From Limnomonas spitsbergensis (taxonomy: Eukaryota; Chlorophyta; Chlorophyceae; Chlamydomonadales): a stretch of 64,000 nt of DNA. The position numbers and the translations under genes were made by a program. The number at the start of each line of letters is the position of its first letter. Position 1 is the first letter of the stretch. Of this stretch, positions 25,731-40,833 are shown one piece after another. The DNA lies in NCBI GenBank assembly GCA_037349105.1, contig JAYJMM010000108.1, positions 215,001-279,000 on the forward strand. Direction: 5' to 3'. The notes beneath the pieces are model-generated. The model did not search any database, was not told where the DNA came from, and saw only the letters and a list, made by a program, of their open reading frames with translations.

Positions 25731-28538
25731 CCGCAGTGTGCAGACTGGTGTACAGTCGCTCATTAGGTAGTGGTTAGGCCGACCATGCAACCATGCCTTT
25801 TGACACAGGCCATGCCCCGCCCCAGCCACACACATATCTATCACTCTCAATGCTGTATCAGACGTATGGCATGATTGCACGGTAGGCCACAGTGTGCAAA
25901 CTGGTGTACAGTCGCTCATTAGGTAGTGGTTAGGCCGACCATGCAACCATGCCTTTTGACACAGGCCATGCCCCGCCCCCGCCACACACATCTCTATCAC
26001 TCTCAATGCTGTAATAGACGTATGACATGATTGCACGGTAGGCCGCAGTGTGCAAACTGGTGTACAGTCGCTCATTAGGTAGTGGTTAGGCCGACCATGC
26101 AACCATGCCTTTTGACACAGGCCATGCCCCGCCCCAGCCACACACATCTCTATCACTCTCAATGCTGTAATAGACGTATGGCATGATTGCACGGTAGGCC
26201 GCAGTGTGCAGACTGGTGTACAGTCGCTCATTAGGTAGTGGTTAGGCCGACCATGCAACCATGCCTTTTGACACAGGCCATGCCCCGCCTCCGCCACACA
26301 CATATCTATCACTCTCAATGCTGTAATAGACGTATGGCATGATTGCACGGTAGGCCGCAGTGTGCAGACTGGTGTACAGTCGCTCATTAGGTAGTGGTTA
26401 GGCCGACCATGCAACCATGCCTTTTGACACAGGCCATGCCCTGCCCCCGCCACACACATATCTATCACTCTCAATGCTGTAATAGACGTATGGCATGATT
26501 GCACGGTAGGCCGCAGTGTGCAGACTGGTGTACAGACGCTCATTAGGTAGTGGTTAGGCCGACCATGCAACCATGCCTTTTGACACAGGCCATGCCCCGC
26601 CCCCGCCACACACATATCTATCACTCTCAATGCTGTAATAGACGTATGGCATGATTGCACGGTAGGCCGCAGTGTGCAGACTGGTGTACAGTCGCTCATT
26701 AGGTAGTGGTTAGGCCGACCATGCAACCATGCCTTTTGACACAGGCCATGCCCCGCCCCCGCCACACACATATCTATCACTCTCAATGCTGTAATAGACG
26801 TATGGCATGATTGCACGGTAGACCACAGTGTGCAAACTGGTGTACAGTCGCTCATTAGGTAGTGGTTAGGCCGACCATGCAACCATGCCTTTTGACACAG
26901 GCCATGCCCCGACCCCGCCACACACATCTCTATCACTCTCAATGCTGTAATAGACGTATGACATGATTGCACGGTAGGCCGCAGTGTGCAAACTGGTGTA
27001 CAGTCGCTCATTAGGTAGTGGTTAGGCCGACCATGCAACCATGCCTTTTGACACAGGCCATGCCCCGCCCCAGCCACACACATCTCTATCACTCTCAATG
27101 CTGTAATAGACGTATGGCATGATTGCACGGTAGGCCGCAGTGTGCAGACTGGTGTACAGTCGCTCATTAGGTAGTGGTTAGGCCGACCATGCAACCATGC
27201 CTTTTGACACAGGCCATGCCCCGCCCCCGCCACACACATATCTATCACTCTCAATGCTGTAATAGACGTATGGCATGATTGCACAGTAGGCCGCAGTGTG
27301 CAAACTGGTGTACAGTCGCTCATTAGGTAGTGGTTAGGCCGACCATGCAACCATGCCTTTTGACACAGGCCATGACCCGCCCCCGCCACACACATATCTA
27401 TCACTCTCAATGCTGTAATAGACGTATGGCATGATTGCACGGTAGGCCGCAGTGTGCAGACTGGTGTACAGTCGCTCATTAGGTAGTGGTTAGGCCAACC
27501 ATGCAACCATGCCTTTTGACACAGGCCATGCCCCGACCCCGCCACACACATATCTATCACTCTCAATGCTGTAATAGACGTATGGCATGATTGCACGGTA
27601 GGCCGCAGTGTGCAGACTGGTGTACAGTCGCTCATTAGGTAGTGGTTAGGCCGACCATGCAACCATGCCTTTTGACACAGGCCATGCCCCGCCTCCGCCA
27701 CACACATATCTATCACTCTCAATGCTGTAATAGACGTATGGCATGATTGCACGGTAGGCCGCAGTGTGCAGACTGGTGTACAGTCGCTCATTAGGTAGTG
27801 GTTAGGCCAACCATGCAACCATGCCTTTTGACACAGGCCATGCCCCGCCCCCGCCACACACATATCTATCACTCTCAATGCTGTAATAGACGTATGGCAT
27901 GATTGCACGGTAGGCCGCAGTGTGCAGACTGGTGTACAGTCGCTCATTAGGTAGTGGTTAGGCCAACCATGCAACCATGCCTTTTGACACAGGCCATGCC
28001 CCGCCCCCGCCACACACATATCTATCACTCTCAATGCTGTAATAGACGTATGGCATGATTGCACGGTAGGCCGCAGTATGCAGACTGGTGTACAGTCGCT
28101 CATTAGGTAGTGGTTAGGCCGACCATGCAACCATGCCTTTTGACACAGGCCATGCCCCGCCCCCGCCACACACATATCTATCACTCTCAATGCTGTATCA
28201 GACGTATGGCATGATTGCACGGTAGGCCGCAGTGTGCAGACTGGTGTACAGTCGCTCATTAGGTAGTGGTTAGGCCGACCATGCAACCATGCCTTTTGAC
28301 ACAGGCCATGCCCCGCCTCCGCCACACACATATCTATCACTCTCAATGCTGTAATAGACGTATGGCATGATTGCACGGTAGGCCGCAGTGTGCAGACTGG
28401 TGTACAGTCGCTCATTAGGTAGTGGTTAGGCCGACCATGCAACCATGCCTTTTGACACAGGCCATGCCCCGCCCCCGCCACACACATATCTATCACTCTC
28501 AATGCTGTAATAGACGTATGGCATGATTGCACGGTAGG
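25731..28538 (+). repeat. Heterogeneous satellite downstream of the core
   Basis: Mixed monomer types return at once after the core: CCCAGCC with TATCAG, GGCCACAGTG, GCAAACTGG, CATCTCT, CCTCCGCC and CCAACC variants. A cluster of CCAACC monomers (CC at 27,496, 27,807 and 27,963) precedes a TATCAG monomer. The last two of these recur at 30,298 and 30,454, an offset of exactly 2,491 bp, or 16 monomers minus the 5 bp of one short variant. Confidence 0.85.
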
Positions 28539-31500
28539 CCGCAGTGTGCAGACTGGTGTACAGTCGCTCATTAGGTAGTGGTTAGGCCGACCATGCAACC
28601 ATGCCTTTTGCACAGGCCATGCCCCGCCTCCACCATATCTCTATCACTCTCAATGCTGTAATAGACGTATGGCATGATTGCACGGTAGGCCGCAGTGTGC
28701 AGACTGGTGTACAGTCGCTCATTAGGTAGTGGTTAGGCCGACCATGCAACCATGCCTTTTGACACAGGCCATGCCCCGCCCCCGCCACACACATCTCTAT
28801 CACTCTCAATGCCGTATCAGACGTATGGCATGATTGCACGGTAGGCCGCAGTGTGCAAACTGGTGTACAGTCGCTCATTAGGTAGTGGTTAGGCCGACCA
28901 TGCAACCATGCCTTTTGACACAGGCCATGCCCCGCCCCAGCCACACACATATCTATCACTCTCAATGCTGTATCAGACGTATGGCATGATTGCACGGTAG
29001 GCCACAGTGTGCAAACTGGTGTACAGTCGCTCATTAGGTAGTGGTTAGGCCGACCATGCAACCATGCCTTTTGACACAGGTCATGCCCCGCCCCCGCCAC
29101 ACACATCTCTATCACTCTCAATGCTGTAATAGACGTATGGCATGATTGCACGGTAGGCCGCAGTGTGCAGACTGGTGTACAGTCGCTCATTAGGTAGTGG
29201 TTAGGCCGACCATGCAACCATGCCTTTTGACACAGGCCATGCCCCGCCCCAGCCACACACATCTCTATCACTCTCAATGCTGTAATAGACGTATGGCATG
29301 ATTGCACGGTAGGCCGCAGTGTGCAGACTGGTGTACAGTCGCTCATTAGGTAGTGGTTAGGCCGACCATGCAACCATGCCTTTTGACACAGGCCATGCCC
29401 CGCCCCCGCCACACACATATCTATCACTCTCAATGCTGTAATAGACGTATGGCATGATTGCACGGTAGGCCGCAGTGTGCAGACTGGTGTACAGTCGCTC
29501 ATTAGGTAGTGGTTAGGCCGACCATGCAACAATGCCTTTTGACACAGGCCATGACCCGCCCCCGCCACACACATATCTATCACTCTCAATGCTGTAATAG
29601 ACGTATGGCATGATTGCACGGTAGGCCGCAGTGTGCAGACTGGTGTACAGTCGCTCATTAGGTAGTGGTTAGGCCGACCATGCAACCATGCCTTTTGACA
29701 CAGGCCATGACCCGCCCCCGCCACACACATCTCTATCACTCTCAATGCTGTATCAGACGTATGGCATGATTGCACGGTAGGCCGCAGTGTGCAAACTGGT
29801 GTACAGTCGCTCATTAGGTAGTGGTTAGGCCGACCATGCAACCATGCCTTTTGACACAGGCCATGCCCCGCCCCAGCCACACACATATCTATCACTCTCA
29901 ATGCTGTAACAGACGTATGGCATGATTGCACGGTAGGCCGCAGTGTGCAGACTGGTGTACAGTCGCTCATTAGGTAGTGGTTAGGCCGACCATGCAACCA
30001 TGCCTTTTGACACAGGCCATGCCCCGCCCCCGCCACACACATATCTATCACTCTCAATGCTGTATCAGACGTATGGCATGATTGCACGGTAGGCCGCAGT
30101 GTGCAGACTGGTGTACAGTCGCTCATTAGGTAGTGGTTAGGCCGACCATGCAACCATGCCTTTTGACACAGGCCATGCCCCGCCTCCGCCACACACATAT
30201 CTATCACTCTCAATGCTGTAATAGACGTATGGCATGATTGCACGGTAGGCCGCAGTGTGCAGACTGGTGTACAGTCGCTCATTAGGTAGTGGTTAGGCCA
30301 ACCATGCAACCATGCCTTTTGACACAGGCCATGCCCCGCCCCCGCCACACACATATCTATCACTCTCAATGCTGTAATAGACGTATGGCATGATTGCACG
30401 GTAGGCCGCAGTGTGCAGACTGGTGTACAGTCGCTCATTAGGTAGTGGTTAGGCCAACCATGCAACCATGCCTTTTGACACAGGCCATGCCCCGCCCCCG
30501 CCACACACATATCTATCACTCTCAATGCTGTAATAGACGTATGGCATGATTGCACGGTAGGCCGCAGTGTGCAAACTGGTGTACAGTCGCTCATTAGGTA
30601 GTGGTTAGGCCGACCATGCAACCATGCCTTTTGACACAGGCCATGCCCCGCCCCCGCCACACACATCTCTATCACTCTCAATGCTGTAATAGACATATGA
30701 CATGATTGCACGGTAGGCCGCAGTGTGCAGACTGGTGTACAGTCGCTCATTAGGTAGTGGTTAGGCCGACCATGCAACCATGCCTTTTGACACAGGCCAT
30801 GCCCCGCCCCCGCCACACACATATCTATCACTCTCAATGCTGTAATAGACGTATGGCATGATTGCACAGTAGGCCGCAGTGTGCAGACTGGTGTACAGTC
30901 GCTCATTAGGTAGTGGTTAGGCCGACCATGCAACCATGCCTTTTGCACAGGCCATGCCCCGCCTCCACCATATCTCTATCACTCTCAATGCTGTAATAGA
31001 CGTATGGCATGATTGCACGGTAGGCCGCAGTGTGCAGACTGGTGTACAGTCGCTCATTAGGTAGTGGTTAGGCCGACCATGCAACCATGCCTTTTGACAC
31101 AGGCCATGCCCCGCCCCCGCCACACACATCTCTATCACTCTCAATGCCGTATCAGACGTATGGCATGATTGCACGGTAGGCCGCAGTGTGCAGACTGGTG
31201 TACAGTCGCTCATTAGGTAGTGGTTAGGCCGACCATGCAACCATGCCTTTTGACACAGGCCATGCCCCGCCCCAGCCACACACATCTCTATCACTCTCAA
31301 TGCTGTAATAGACGTATGGCATGATTGCACGGTAGGCCACAGTGTGCAGACTGGTGTACAGTCGCTCATTAGGTAGTGGTTAGGCCGACCATGCAACCAT
31401 GCCTTTTGACACAGGCCATGCCCCGCCCCCGCCACACACATATCTATCACTCTCAATGCTGTATCAGACGTATGGCATGATTGCACGGTAGGCCGCAGTG

Positions 31501-34500
31501 TGCAGACTGGTGTACAGTCGCTCATTAGGTAGTGGTTAGGCCGACCATGCAACCATGCCTTTTGACACAGGCCATGCCCCGACCCGCCACACACATATCT
31601 ATCTCTCTCAATGCTGTAATAGACGTATGGCATGATTGCACGGTAGGCCGCAGTGTGCAGACTGGTGTACAGTCGCTCATTAGGTAGTGGTTAGGCCCAC
31701 CATGCAACCATGCCTTTTGACACAGGCCATGCCCCGACCCGCCACACACATCTCTATCACTCTCAATGCTGTAATAGACGTATGGCATGATTGCACGGTA
31801 GGCCGCAGTGTGCAGACTGGTGTACAGTCGCTCATTAGGTAGTGGTTAGGCCGACCATGCAACCATGCCTTTTGCACAGGCCATGCCCCGACCCGCCACA
31901 CACATATCTATCACTCTCAATGCTGTAATAGACGTATGGCATGATTGCACGGTAGGCCGCAGTGTGCAGACTGGTGTACAGTCGCTCATTAGGTAGTGGT
32001 TAGGCCGACCATGCAACCATGCCTTTTGACACAGGCCATGACCCGCCTCCGCCACACACATATCTATCACTCTCAATGCTGTAATAGACGTATGGCATGA
32101 TTGCACGGTAGGCCGCAGTGTGCAGACTGGTGTACAGTCGCTCATTACGTAGTGGTTAGGCCGACCATGCAACCATGCCTTTTGACACAGGCCATGCCCC
32201 GCCCCCGCCACACACATATCTATCACTCTCAATGCTGTAATAGACGTATGGCATGATTGCACGGTAGGCCGCAGTGTGCAAACTGGTGTACAGTCGCTCA
32301 TTAGGTAGTGGTTAGGCCGACCATGCAACCATGCCTTTTGACACAGGCCATGCCCCGCCCCCGCCACACACATCTCTATCACTCTCAATGCTGTAATAGA
32401 CGTATGGCATGATTGCACGGTAGGCCGCAGTGTGCAGACTGGTGTACAGTCGCTCATTACGTAGTGGTTAGGCCGACCATGCAACCATGCCTTTTGACAC
32501 AGGCCATGCCCCGCCCCCGCCACACACATATCTATCACTCTCAATGCTGTAATAGACGTATGGCATGATTGCACGGTAGGCCGCAGTGTGCAGACTGGTG
32601 TACAGTCGCTCATTAGGTAGTGGTTAGGCCGACCATGCAACCATGCCTTTTGCACAGGCCATGCCCCGCCTCCACCATATCTCTATCACTCTCAATGCTG
32701 TAATAGACGTATGGCATGATTGCACGGTAGGCCGCAGTGTGCAGACTGGTGTACAGTCGCTCATTAGGTAGTGGTTAGGCCGACCATGCAACCATGCCTT
32801 TTGACACAGGCCATGCCCCGCCCCCGCCACACACATCTCTATCACTCTCAATGCCGTATCAGACGTATGGCATGATTGCACGGTAGGCCGCAGTGTGCAA
32901 ACTGGTGTACAGTCGCTCATTAGGTAGTGGTTAGGCCGACCATGCAACCATGCCTTTTGACACAGGCCATGCCCCGCCCCCGCCACACACATCTCTATCA
33001 CTCTCAATGCTGTAATAGACATATGACATGATTGCACGGTAGGCCGCAGTGTGCAGACTGGTGTACAGTCGCTCATTAGGTAGTGGTTAGGCCGACCATG
33101 CAACCATGCCTTTTGACACAGGCCATGCCCCGCCCCCGCCACACACATATCTATCACTCTCAATGCTGTAATAGACGTATGGCATGATTGCACAGTAGGC
33201 CGCAGTGTGCAGACTGGTGTACAGTCGCTCATTAGGTAGTGGTTAGGCCGACCATGCAACCATGCCTTTTGACACAGGCCATGCCCCGCCCCAGCCACAC
33301 ACATCTCTATCACTCTCAATGCTGTAATAGACGTATGGCATGATTGCACGGTAGGCCGCAGTGTGCAGACTGGTGTGCAGTCGCTCATTAGGTAGTGGTT
33401 AGGCCGACCATGCAACCATGCCTTTTGACACAGGCCATGCCCCGCCCCCGCCACACACATATCTATCACTCTCAATGCTGTAATAGACGTATGGCATGAT
33501 TGCACGGTAGGCCGCAGTGTGCAGACTGGTGTACAGTCGCTCATTAGGTAGTGGTCAGGCCAACCATGCAACCATGCCTTTTGACACAGGCCATGCCCCG
33601 CCCCAGCCACACACATATCTATCACTCTCAATGCTGTAATAGACGTATGGTATGGTTGCACGGTAGGCCGCAGTGTGCAGACTGGTGTACAGTCGCTCAT
33701 TAGGTAGTGGTTAGGCCGACCATGCAACCATGCATTTTGACACAGGCCATGCCCCGCCCCCGCCACACACATCTCTATCACTCTCAATGCTGTAATAGAC
33801 GTATGGCATGATTGCACGGTAGGCCGTAGTGTGCAGACTGGTGTACAGTCGCTCATTAGGTAGTGGTTAGGCCGACCATGCAACCATGCATTTTGACACA
33901 GGCCATGCCCCGCCCCCGCCACACACATCTCTATCACTCTCAATGCTGTAATAGACGTATGGCATGATTGCACGGTAGGCCGCAGTGTGCAGACTGGTGT
34001 ACAGTCGCTCATTAGGTAGTGGTTAGGCCGACCATGCAACCATGCCTTTTGACACAGGCCATGCCCTGCCCCCGCCACACATATCTATCACTCTCAATGC
34101 TGTATCAGACGTATGGCATGATTGCACGGTAGGCCGCAGTGTGCAGACTGGTGTACAGTCGCTCATTAGGTAGTGGTTAGGCCGACCATGCAACCATGCC
34201 TTTTGCACAGGCCATGCCCCGACCCGCCACACACATATCTATCACTCTCAATGCTGTAATAGACGTATGGCATGATTGCACGGTAGGCCGCAGTGTGCAG
34301 ACTGGTGTACAGTCGCTCATTAGGTAGTGGTTAGGCCGACCATGCAACCATGCATTTTGACACAGGCCATGCCCCGCCCCCGCCACACACATATCTATCA
34401 CTCTCAATGCTGTAATAGACGTATGGCATGATTGCACGGTAGGCCGCAGTGTGCAGACTGGTGTACAGTCGCTCATTAGGTAGTGGTTAGGCCGACCATG

Positions 34501-34899
34501 CAACCATGCCTTTTGACACAGGCCATGCCCCGCCTCCGCCACACACATATCTATCACTCTCAATGCTGTAATAGACGTATGGCATGATTGCACGGTAGGC
34601 CGCAGTGTGCAGACTGGTGTACAGTCGCTCATTAGGTAGTGGTTAGGCCGACCATGCAACCATGCCTTTTGCACAGGCCATGCCCCGCCGCCACACACAT
34701 ATCTATCACTCTCAATGCTGTAATAGACGTATGAAATGATTGCACGGTAGGCCGCAGTGTGCAGACTGGTGTACAGTCGCTCATTAGGTAGTGGTTAGGC
34801 CGACCATGCAACCATGCATTTTGACACAGGCCATGCCCCGCCTCCGCCACACACATATCTATCACTCTCAATGCTGTAATAGACGTATGGCATGATTGC

Positions 34900-35650
34900 A
34901 CGGTAGGCCGCAGTGTGCAGACTGGTGTACAGTCGCTCATTAGGTAGTGGTTAGGCCGACCATGCAACCATGCCTTTTGCACAGGCCATGCCCCGCCTCC
35001 ACCATATCTCTATCACTCACAATGCTGTAATAGACGTATGGCATGATTGCACGGTAGGCCGCAGTGTGCAGACTGGTGTACAGTCGCTCATTAGGTAGTG
35101 GTTAGGCCGACCATGCAACCATGCCTTTTGACACAGGCCATGCCCCGCCCCCGCCACACACATATCTATCACTCTCAATGCTGTATCAGACGTATGGCAT
35201 GATTGCACGGTAGGCCGCAGTGTGCAAACTGGTGTACAGTCGCTCATTAGGTAGTGGTTAGGCCGACCATGCAACCATGCCTTTTGACACAGGCCATGCC
35301 CCGCCCCCGCCACACACATCTCTATCACTCTCAATGCTGTAATAGACATATGACATGATTGCACGGTAGGCCGCAGTGTGCAGACTGGTGTACAGTCGCT
35401 CATTAGGTAGTGGTTAGGCCGACCATGCAACCATGCCTTTTGACACAGGCCATGCCCCGCCTCCGCCACACACATATCTATCACTCTCAATGCTGTAATA
35501 GACGTATGGCATGATTGCACGGTAGGCCGCAGTGTGCAGACTGGTGTACAGTCGCTCATTAGGTAGTGGTTAGGCCGACCATGCAACCATGCCTTTTGCA
35601 CAGGCCATGCCCCGCCCCAGCCACACACATCTCTATCACTCTCAATGCTG
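34900..35650 (+). repeat. Segment duplicated 9,627 bp downstream
   Basis: The 151-bp monomer with CACTCACAATG at 35,000 is followed by a TATCAG/GCAAACTGG monomer, a GACATATGAC monomer and a CCTCCGCC monomer. The same series follows the short monomer at 44,627 (44,527-45,280), an offset of 9,627 bp. The implied translation through the two stretches is identical. Confidence 0.75.
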
Positions 35651-36639
35651 TAATAGACGTATGGCATGATTGCACGGTAGGCCGCAGTGTGCAGACTGGT
35701 GTACAGTCGCTCATTAGGTAGTGGTTAGGCCGACCATGCAACCATGCCTTTTGACACAGGCCATGCCCCGCCCCCGCCACACACATCTCTATCACTCTCA
35801 ATGCTGTATCAGACGTATGGCATGATTGCACGGTAGGCCGCAGTGTGCAGACTGGTGTACAGTCGCTCATTAGGTAGTGGTTAGGCCGACCATGCAACCA
35901 TGCCTTTTGACACAGGCCATTCCCCGCCCCCGCCACACACATATCTATCACTCTCAATGCTGTAATAGACGTATGGCATGATTGCACGGTAGGCCGCAGT
36001 GTGCAGACTGGTGTACAGTCGCTCATTAGGTAGTGGTTAGGCCGACCATGCAACCATGCCTTTTGACACAGGCCATGCCCCGACCCGCCACACACATCTC
36101 TATCACTCTCAATGCTGTAATAGACGTATGGCATGATTGCACGGTAGGCCGCAGTGTGCAGACTGGTGTACAGTCGCTCATTAGGTAGTGGTTAGGCCGA
36201 CCATGCAACCATGCCTTTTGACACAGGCCATGCCCCGCCCCCGCCACACACATCTCTATCACTGTCAATGCTGTAATAGACGTATGGCATGATTGCACGG
36301 TAGGCCGCAGTGTGCAGACTGGTGTACAGTCGCTCATTAGGTAGTGGTTAGGCCGACCATGCAACCATGCCTTTTGCACAGGCCATGCCCCGACCCGCCA
36401 CACACATATCTATCTCTCTCAATGCTGTAATAGACGTATGGCATGATTGCACGGTAGGCCGCAGTGTGCAGACTGGTGTACAGTCGCTCATTAGGTAGTG
36501 GTTAGGCCGACCATGCAACCATGCATTTTGACACAGGCCATGCCCCGCCCCCGCCACACACATATCTATCACTCTCAATGCTGTAATAGACGTATGGCAT
36601 GATTGCACGGTAGGCCGCAGTGTGCAGACTGGTGTACAG

Positions 36640-39600
36640 TCGCTCATTAGGTAGTGGTTAGGCCGACCATGCAACCATGCCTTTTGACACAGGCCATGCC
36701 CCGCCTCCGCCACACACATATCTATCACTCTCAATGCTGTAATAGACGTATGGCATGATTGCACGGTAGGCCGCAGTGTGCAGACTGGTGTACAGTCGCT
36801 CATTAGGTAGTGGTTAGGCCGACCATGCAACCATGCCTTTTGCACAGGCCATGCCCCGCCTCCACCATATCTCTATCACTCTCAATGCTGTAATAGACGT
36901 ATGGCATGATTGCACGGTAGGCCGCAGTGTGCAGACTGGTGTACAGTCGCTCATTAGGTAGTGGTTAGGCCGACCATGCAACCATGCCTTTTGACACAGG
37001 CCATGCCCCGCCCCCGCCACACACATATCTATCACTCTCAATGCTGTATCAGACGTATGGCATGATTGCACGGTAGGCCGCAGTGTGCAAACTGGTGTAC
37101 AGTCGCTCATTAGGTAGTGGTTAGGCCGACCATGCAACCATGCCTTTTGACACAGGCCATGCCCCGCCCCCGCCACACACATCTCTATCACTCTCAATGC
37201 TGTAATAGACATATGACATGATTGCACGGTAGGCCGCAGTGTGCAGACTGGTGTACAGTCGCTCATTAGGTAGTGGTTAGGCCGACCATGCAACCATGCC
37301 TTTTGACACAGGCCATGCCCCGCCCCCGCCACACACATATCTATCACTCTCAATGCTGTAATAGACGTATGGCATGATTGCACGGTAGGCCGCAGTGTGC
37401 AGACTGGTGTACAGTCGCTCATTAGGTAGTGGTTAGGCCGACCATGCAACCATGCCTTTTGACACAGGCCATGCCCCGCCCCCGCCACACACATCTCTAT
37501 CACTGTCAATGCTGTAATAGACGTATGGCATGATTGCACGGTAGGCCGCAGTGTGCAGACTGGTGTACAGTCGCTCATTAGGTAGTGGTTAGGCCGACCA
37601 TGCAACCATGCATTTTGACACAGGCCATGCCCCGCCTCCGCCACACACATATCTATCACTCTCAATGCTGTAATAGACGTATGGCATGATTGCACGGTAG
37701 GCCGCAGTGTGCAGACTGGTGTACAGTCGCTCATTAGGTAGTGGTTAGGCCGACCATGCAACCATGCCTTTTGACACAGGCCATGCCCCGACCCGCCACA
37801 CACATATCTATCTCTCTCAATGCTGTAATAGACGTATGGCATGATTGCACGGTAGGCCGCAGTGTGCAGACTGGTGTACAGTCGCTCATTAGGTAGTGGT
37901 TAGGCCGACCATGCAACCATGCCTTTTGACACAGGCCATGCCCCGACCCGCCACACACATATCTATCACTCTCAATGCTGTAATAGACGTATGGCATGAT
38001 TGCACGGTAGGCCGCAGTGTGCAGACTGGTGTACAGTCGCTCATTAGGTAGTGGTTAGGCCGACCATGCAACCATGCCTTTTGACACAGGCCATGCCCCG
38101 CCCCCGCCACACACATATCTATCACTCTCAATGCTGTAATAGACGTATGGCATGATTGCACGGTAGGCCGCAGTGTGCAGACTGGTGTACAGTCGCTCAT
38201 TAGGTAGTGGTTAGGCCGACCATGCAACCATGCCTTTTGACACAGGCCATGCCCCGCCCCAGCCACACACATATCTATCACTCTCAATGCTGTATCAGAC
38301 GTATGGCATGATTGCACGGTAGGCCGCAGTGTGCAGACTGGTGTACAGTCGCTCATTAGGTAGTGGTAAGGCCGACCATGCAACCATGCCTTTTGACACA
38401 GGCCATGACCCGCCCCCGCCACACACATATCTATCACTCTCAATGCTGTAATAGACGTATGGCATGATTGCACGGTAGGCCGCAGTGTGCAGACTGGTGT
38501 ACAGTCGCTCATTAGGTAGTGGTTAGGCCGACCATGCAACCATGCCTTTTGACACAGGCCATGCCCCGACCCGCCACACACATCTCTATCACTCTCAATG
38601 CTGTAATAGACGTATGGCATGATTGCACGGTAGGCCGCAGTGTGCAGACTGGTGTACAGTCGCTCATTAGGTAGTGGTTAGGCCGACCATGCAACCATGC
38701 CTTTTGACACAGGCCATGCCCCGCCCCCGCCACACACATATCTATCACTCTCAATGCTGTAATAGACGTATGGCATGATTGCACGGTAGGCCGCAGTGTG
38801 CAGACTGGTGTACAGTCGCTCATTAGGTAGTGGTTAGGCCGACCATGCAACCATGCCTTTTGACACAGGCCATGCCCCGCCCCCGCCACACACATATCTA
38901 TCACTCTCAATGCTGTATCAGACGTATGGCATGATTGCACGGTAGGCCGCAGTGTGCAAACTGGTGTACAGTCGCTCATTAGGTAGTGGTTAGGCCGACC
39001 ATGCAACCATGCCTTTTGACACAGGCCATGCCCCGACCCGCCACACACATCTCTATCACTCTCAATGCTGTAATAGACGTATGGCATGATTGCACGGTAG
39101 GCCGCAGTGTGCAGACTGGTGTACAGTCGCTCATTAGGTAGTGGTTAGGCCGACCATGCAACCATGCCTTTTGCACAGGCCATGCCCCGACCCGCCACAC
39201 ACATATCTATCACTCTCAATGCTGTAATAGACGTATGGCATGATTGCACGGTAGGCCGCAGTGTGCAGACTGGTGTACAGTCGCTCATTAGGTAGTGGTT
39301 AGGCCGACCATGCAACCATGCCTTTTGACACAGGCCATGCCCCGCCCCCGCCACACACATCTCTATCTCTCTCAATGCTGTAATAGACGTATGGCATGAT
39401 TGCACGGTAGGCCGCAGTGTGCAGACTGGTGTACAGTCGCTCATTAGGTAGTGGTTAGGCCGACCATGCAACCATGCCTTTTGACACAGGCCATGCCCCG
39501 CCTCCGCCACACACATATCTATCACTCTCAATGCTGTAATAGACGTATGGCATGATTGCACGGTAGGCCGCAGTGTGCAGACTGGTGTACAGTCGCTCAT

Positions 39601-40400
39601 TAGGTAGTGGTTAGGCCGACCATGCAACCATGCCTTTTGCACAGGCCATGCCCCGCCTCCACCATATCTCTATCACTCACAATGCTGTAATAGACGTATG
39701 GCATGATTGCACGGTAGGCCGCAGTGTGCAGACTGGTGTACAGTCGCTCATTAGGTAGTGGTTAGGCCGACCATGCAACCATGCCTTTTGACACAGGCCA
39801 TGCCCCGCCCCCGCCACACACATCTCTATCACTGTCAATGCTGTAATAGACGTATGGCATGATTGCACGGTAGGCCGCAGTGTGCAGACTGGTGTACAGT
39901 CGCTCATTAGGTAGTGGTTAGGCCGACCATGCAACCATGCCTTTTGCACAGGCCATGCCCCGACCCGCCACACACATATCTATCACTCTCAATGCTGTAA
40001 TAGACGTATGGCATGATTGCACGGTAGGCCGCAGTGTGCAGACTGGTGTACAGTCGCTCATTAGGTAGTGGTTAGGCCGACCATGCAACCATGCCTTTTG
40101 ACACAGGCCATGCCCCGCCCCCGCCACACACATCTCTATCTCTCTCAATGCTGTAATAGACGTATGGCATGATTGCACGGTAGGCCGCAGTGTGCAGACT
40201 GGTGTACAGTCGCTCATTAGGTAGTGGTTAGGCCGACCATGCAACCATGCCTTTTGACACAGGCCATGCCCCGCCTCCGCCACACACATATCTATCACTC
40301 TCAATGCTGTAATAGACGTATGGCATGATTGCACGGTAGGCCGCAGTGTGCAGACTGGTGTACAGTCGCTCATTAGGTAGTGGTTAGGCCGACCATGCAA
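36640..40400 (+). repeat. ~3.76-kb segmental duplication, upstream copy (offset 4,194)
   Basis: Ordered markers recur exactly 4,194 bp downstream: the short variant 36,863 to 41,057 and 39,660 to 43,854, and the rare GTGGTAAGG (TAAGG at 38,367 to 42,561). The only base difference I found is A at about 37,970 against C at about 42,164 (CATATCT versus CATCTCT). The right edge is where this copy continues with a GACATATGAC monomer (about 40,470) while the other continues with a short variant (44,627). Confidence 0.88.
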
Positions 40401-40833
40401 CCATGCCTTTTGACACAGGCCATGCCCCGCCCCCGCCACACACATCTCTATCACTCTCAATGCTGTAATAGACATATGACATGATTGCACGGTAGGCCGC
40501 AGTGTGCAGACTGGTGTACAGTCGCTCATTAGGTAGTGGTTAGGCCGACCATGCAACCATGCCTTTTGACACAGGCCATGCCCCGCCCCCGCCACACACA
40601 TATCTATCACTCTCAATGCTGTAATAGACGTATGGCATGATTGCACGGTAGGCCGCAGTGTGCAGACTGGTGTACAGTCGCTCATTAGGTAGTGGTTAGG
40701 CCGACCATGCAACCATGCCTTTTGACACAGGCCATGCCCCGCCCCCGCCACACACATCTCTATCACTGTCAATGCTGTAATAGACGTATGGCATGATTGC
40801 ACGGTAGGCCGCAGTGTGCAGACTGGTGTACAG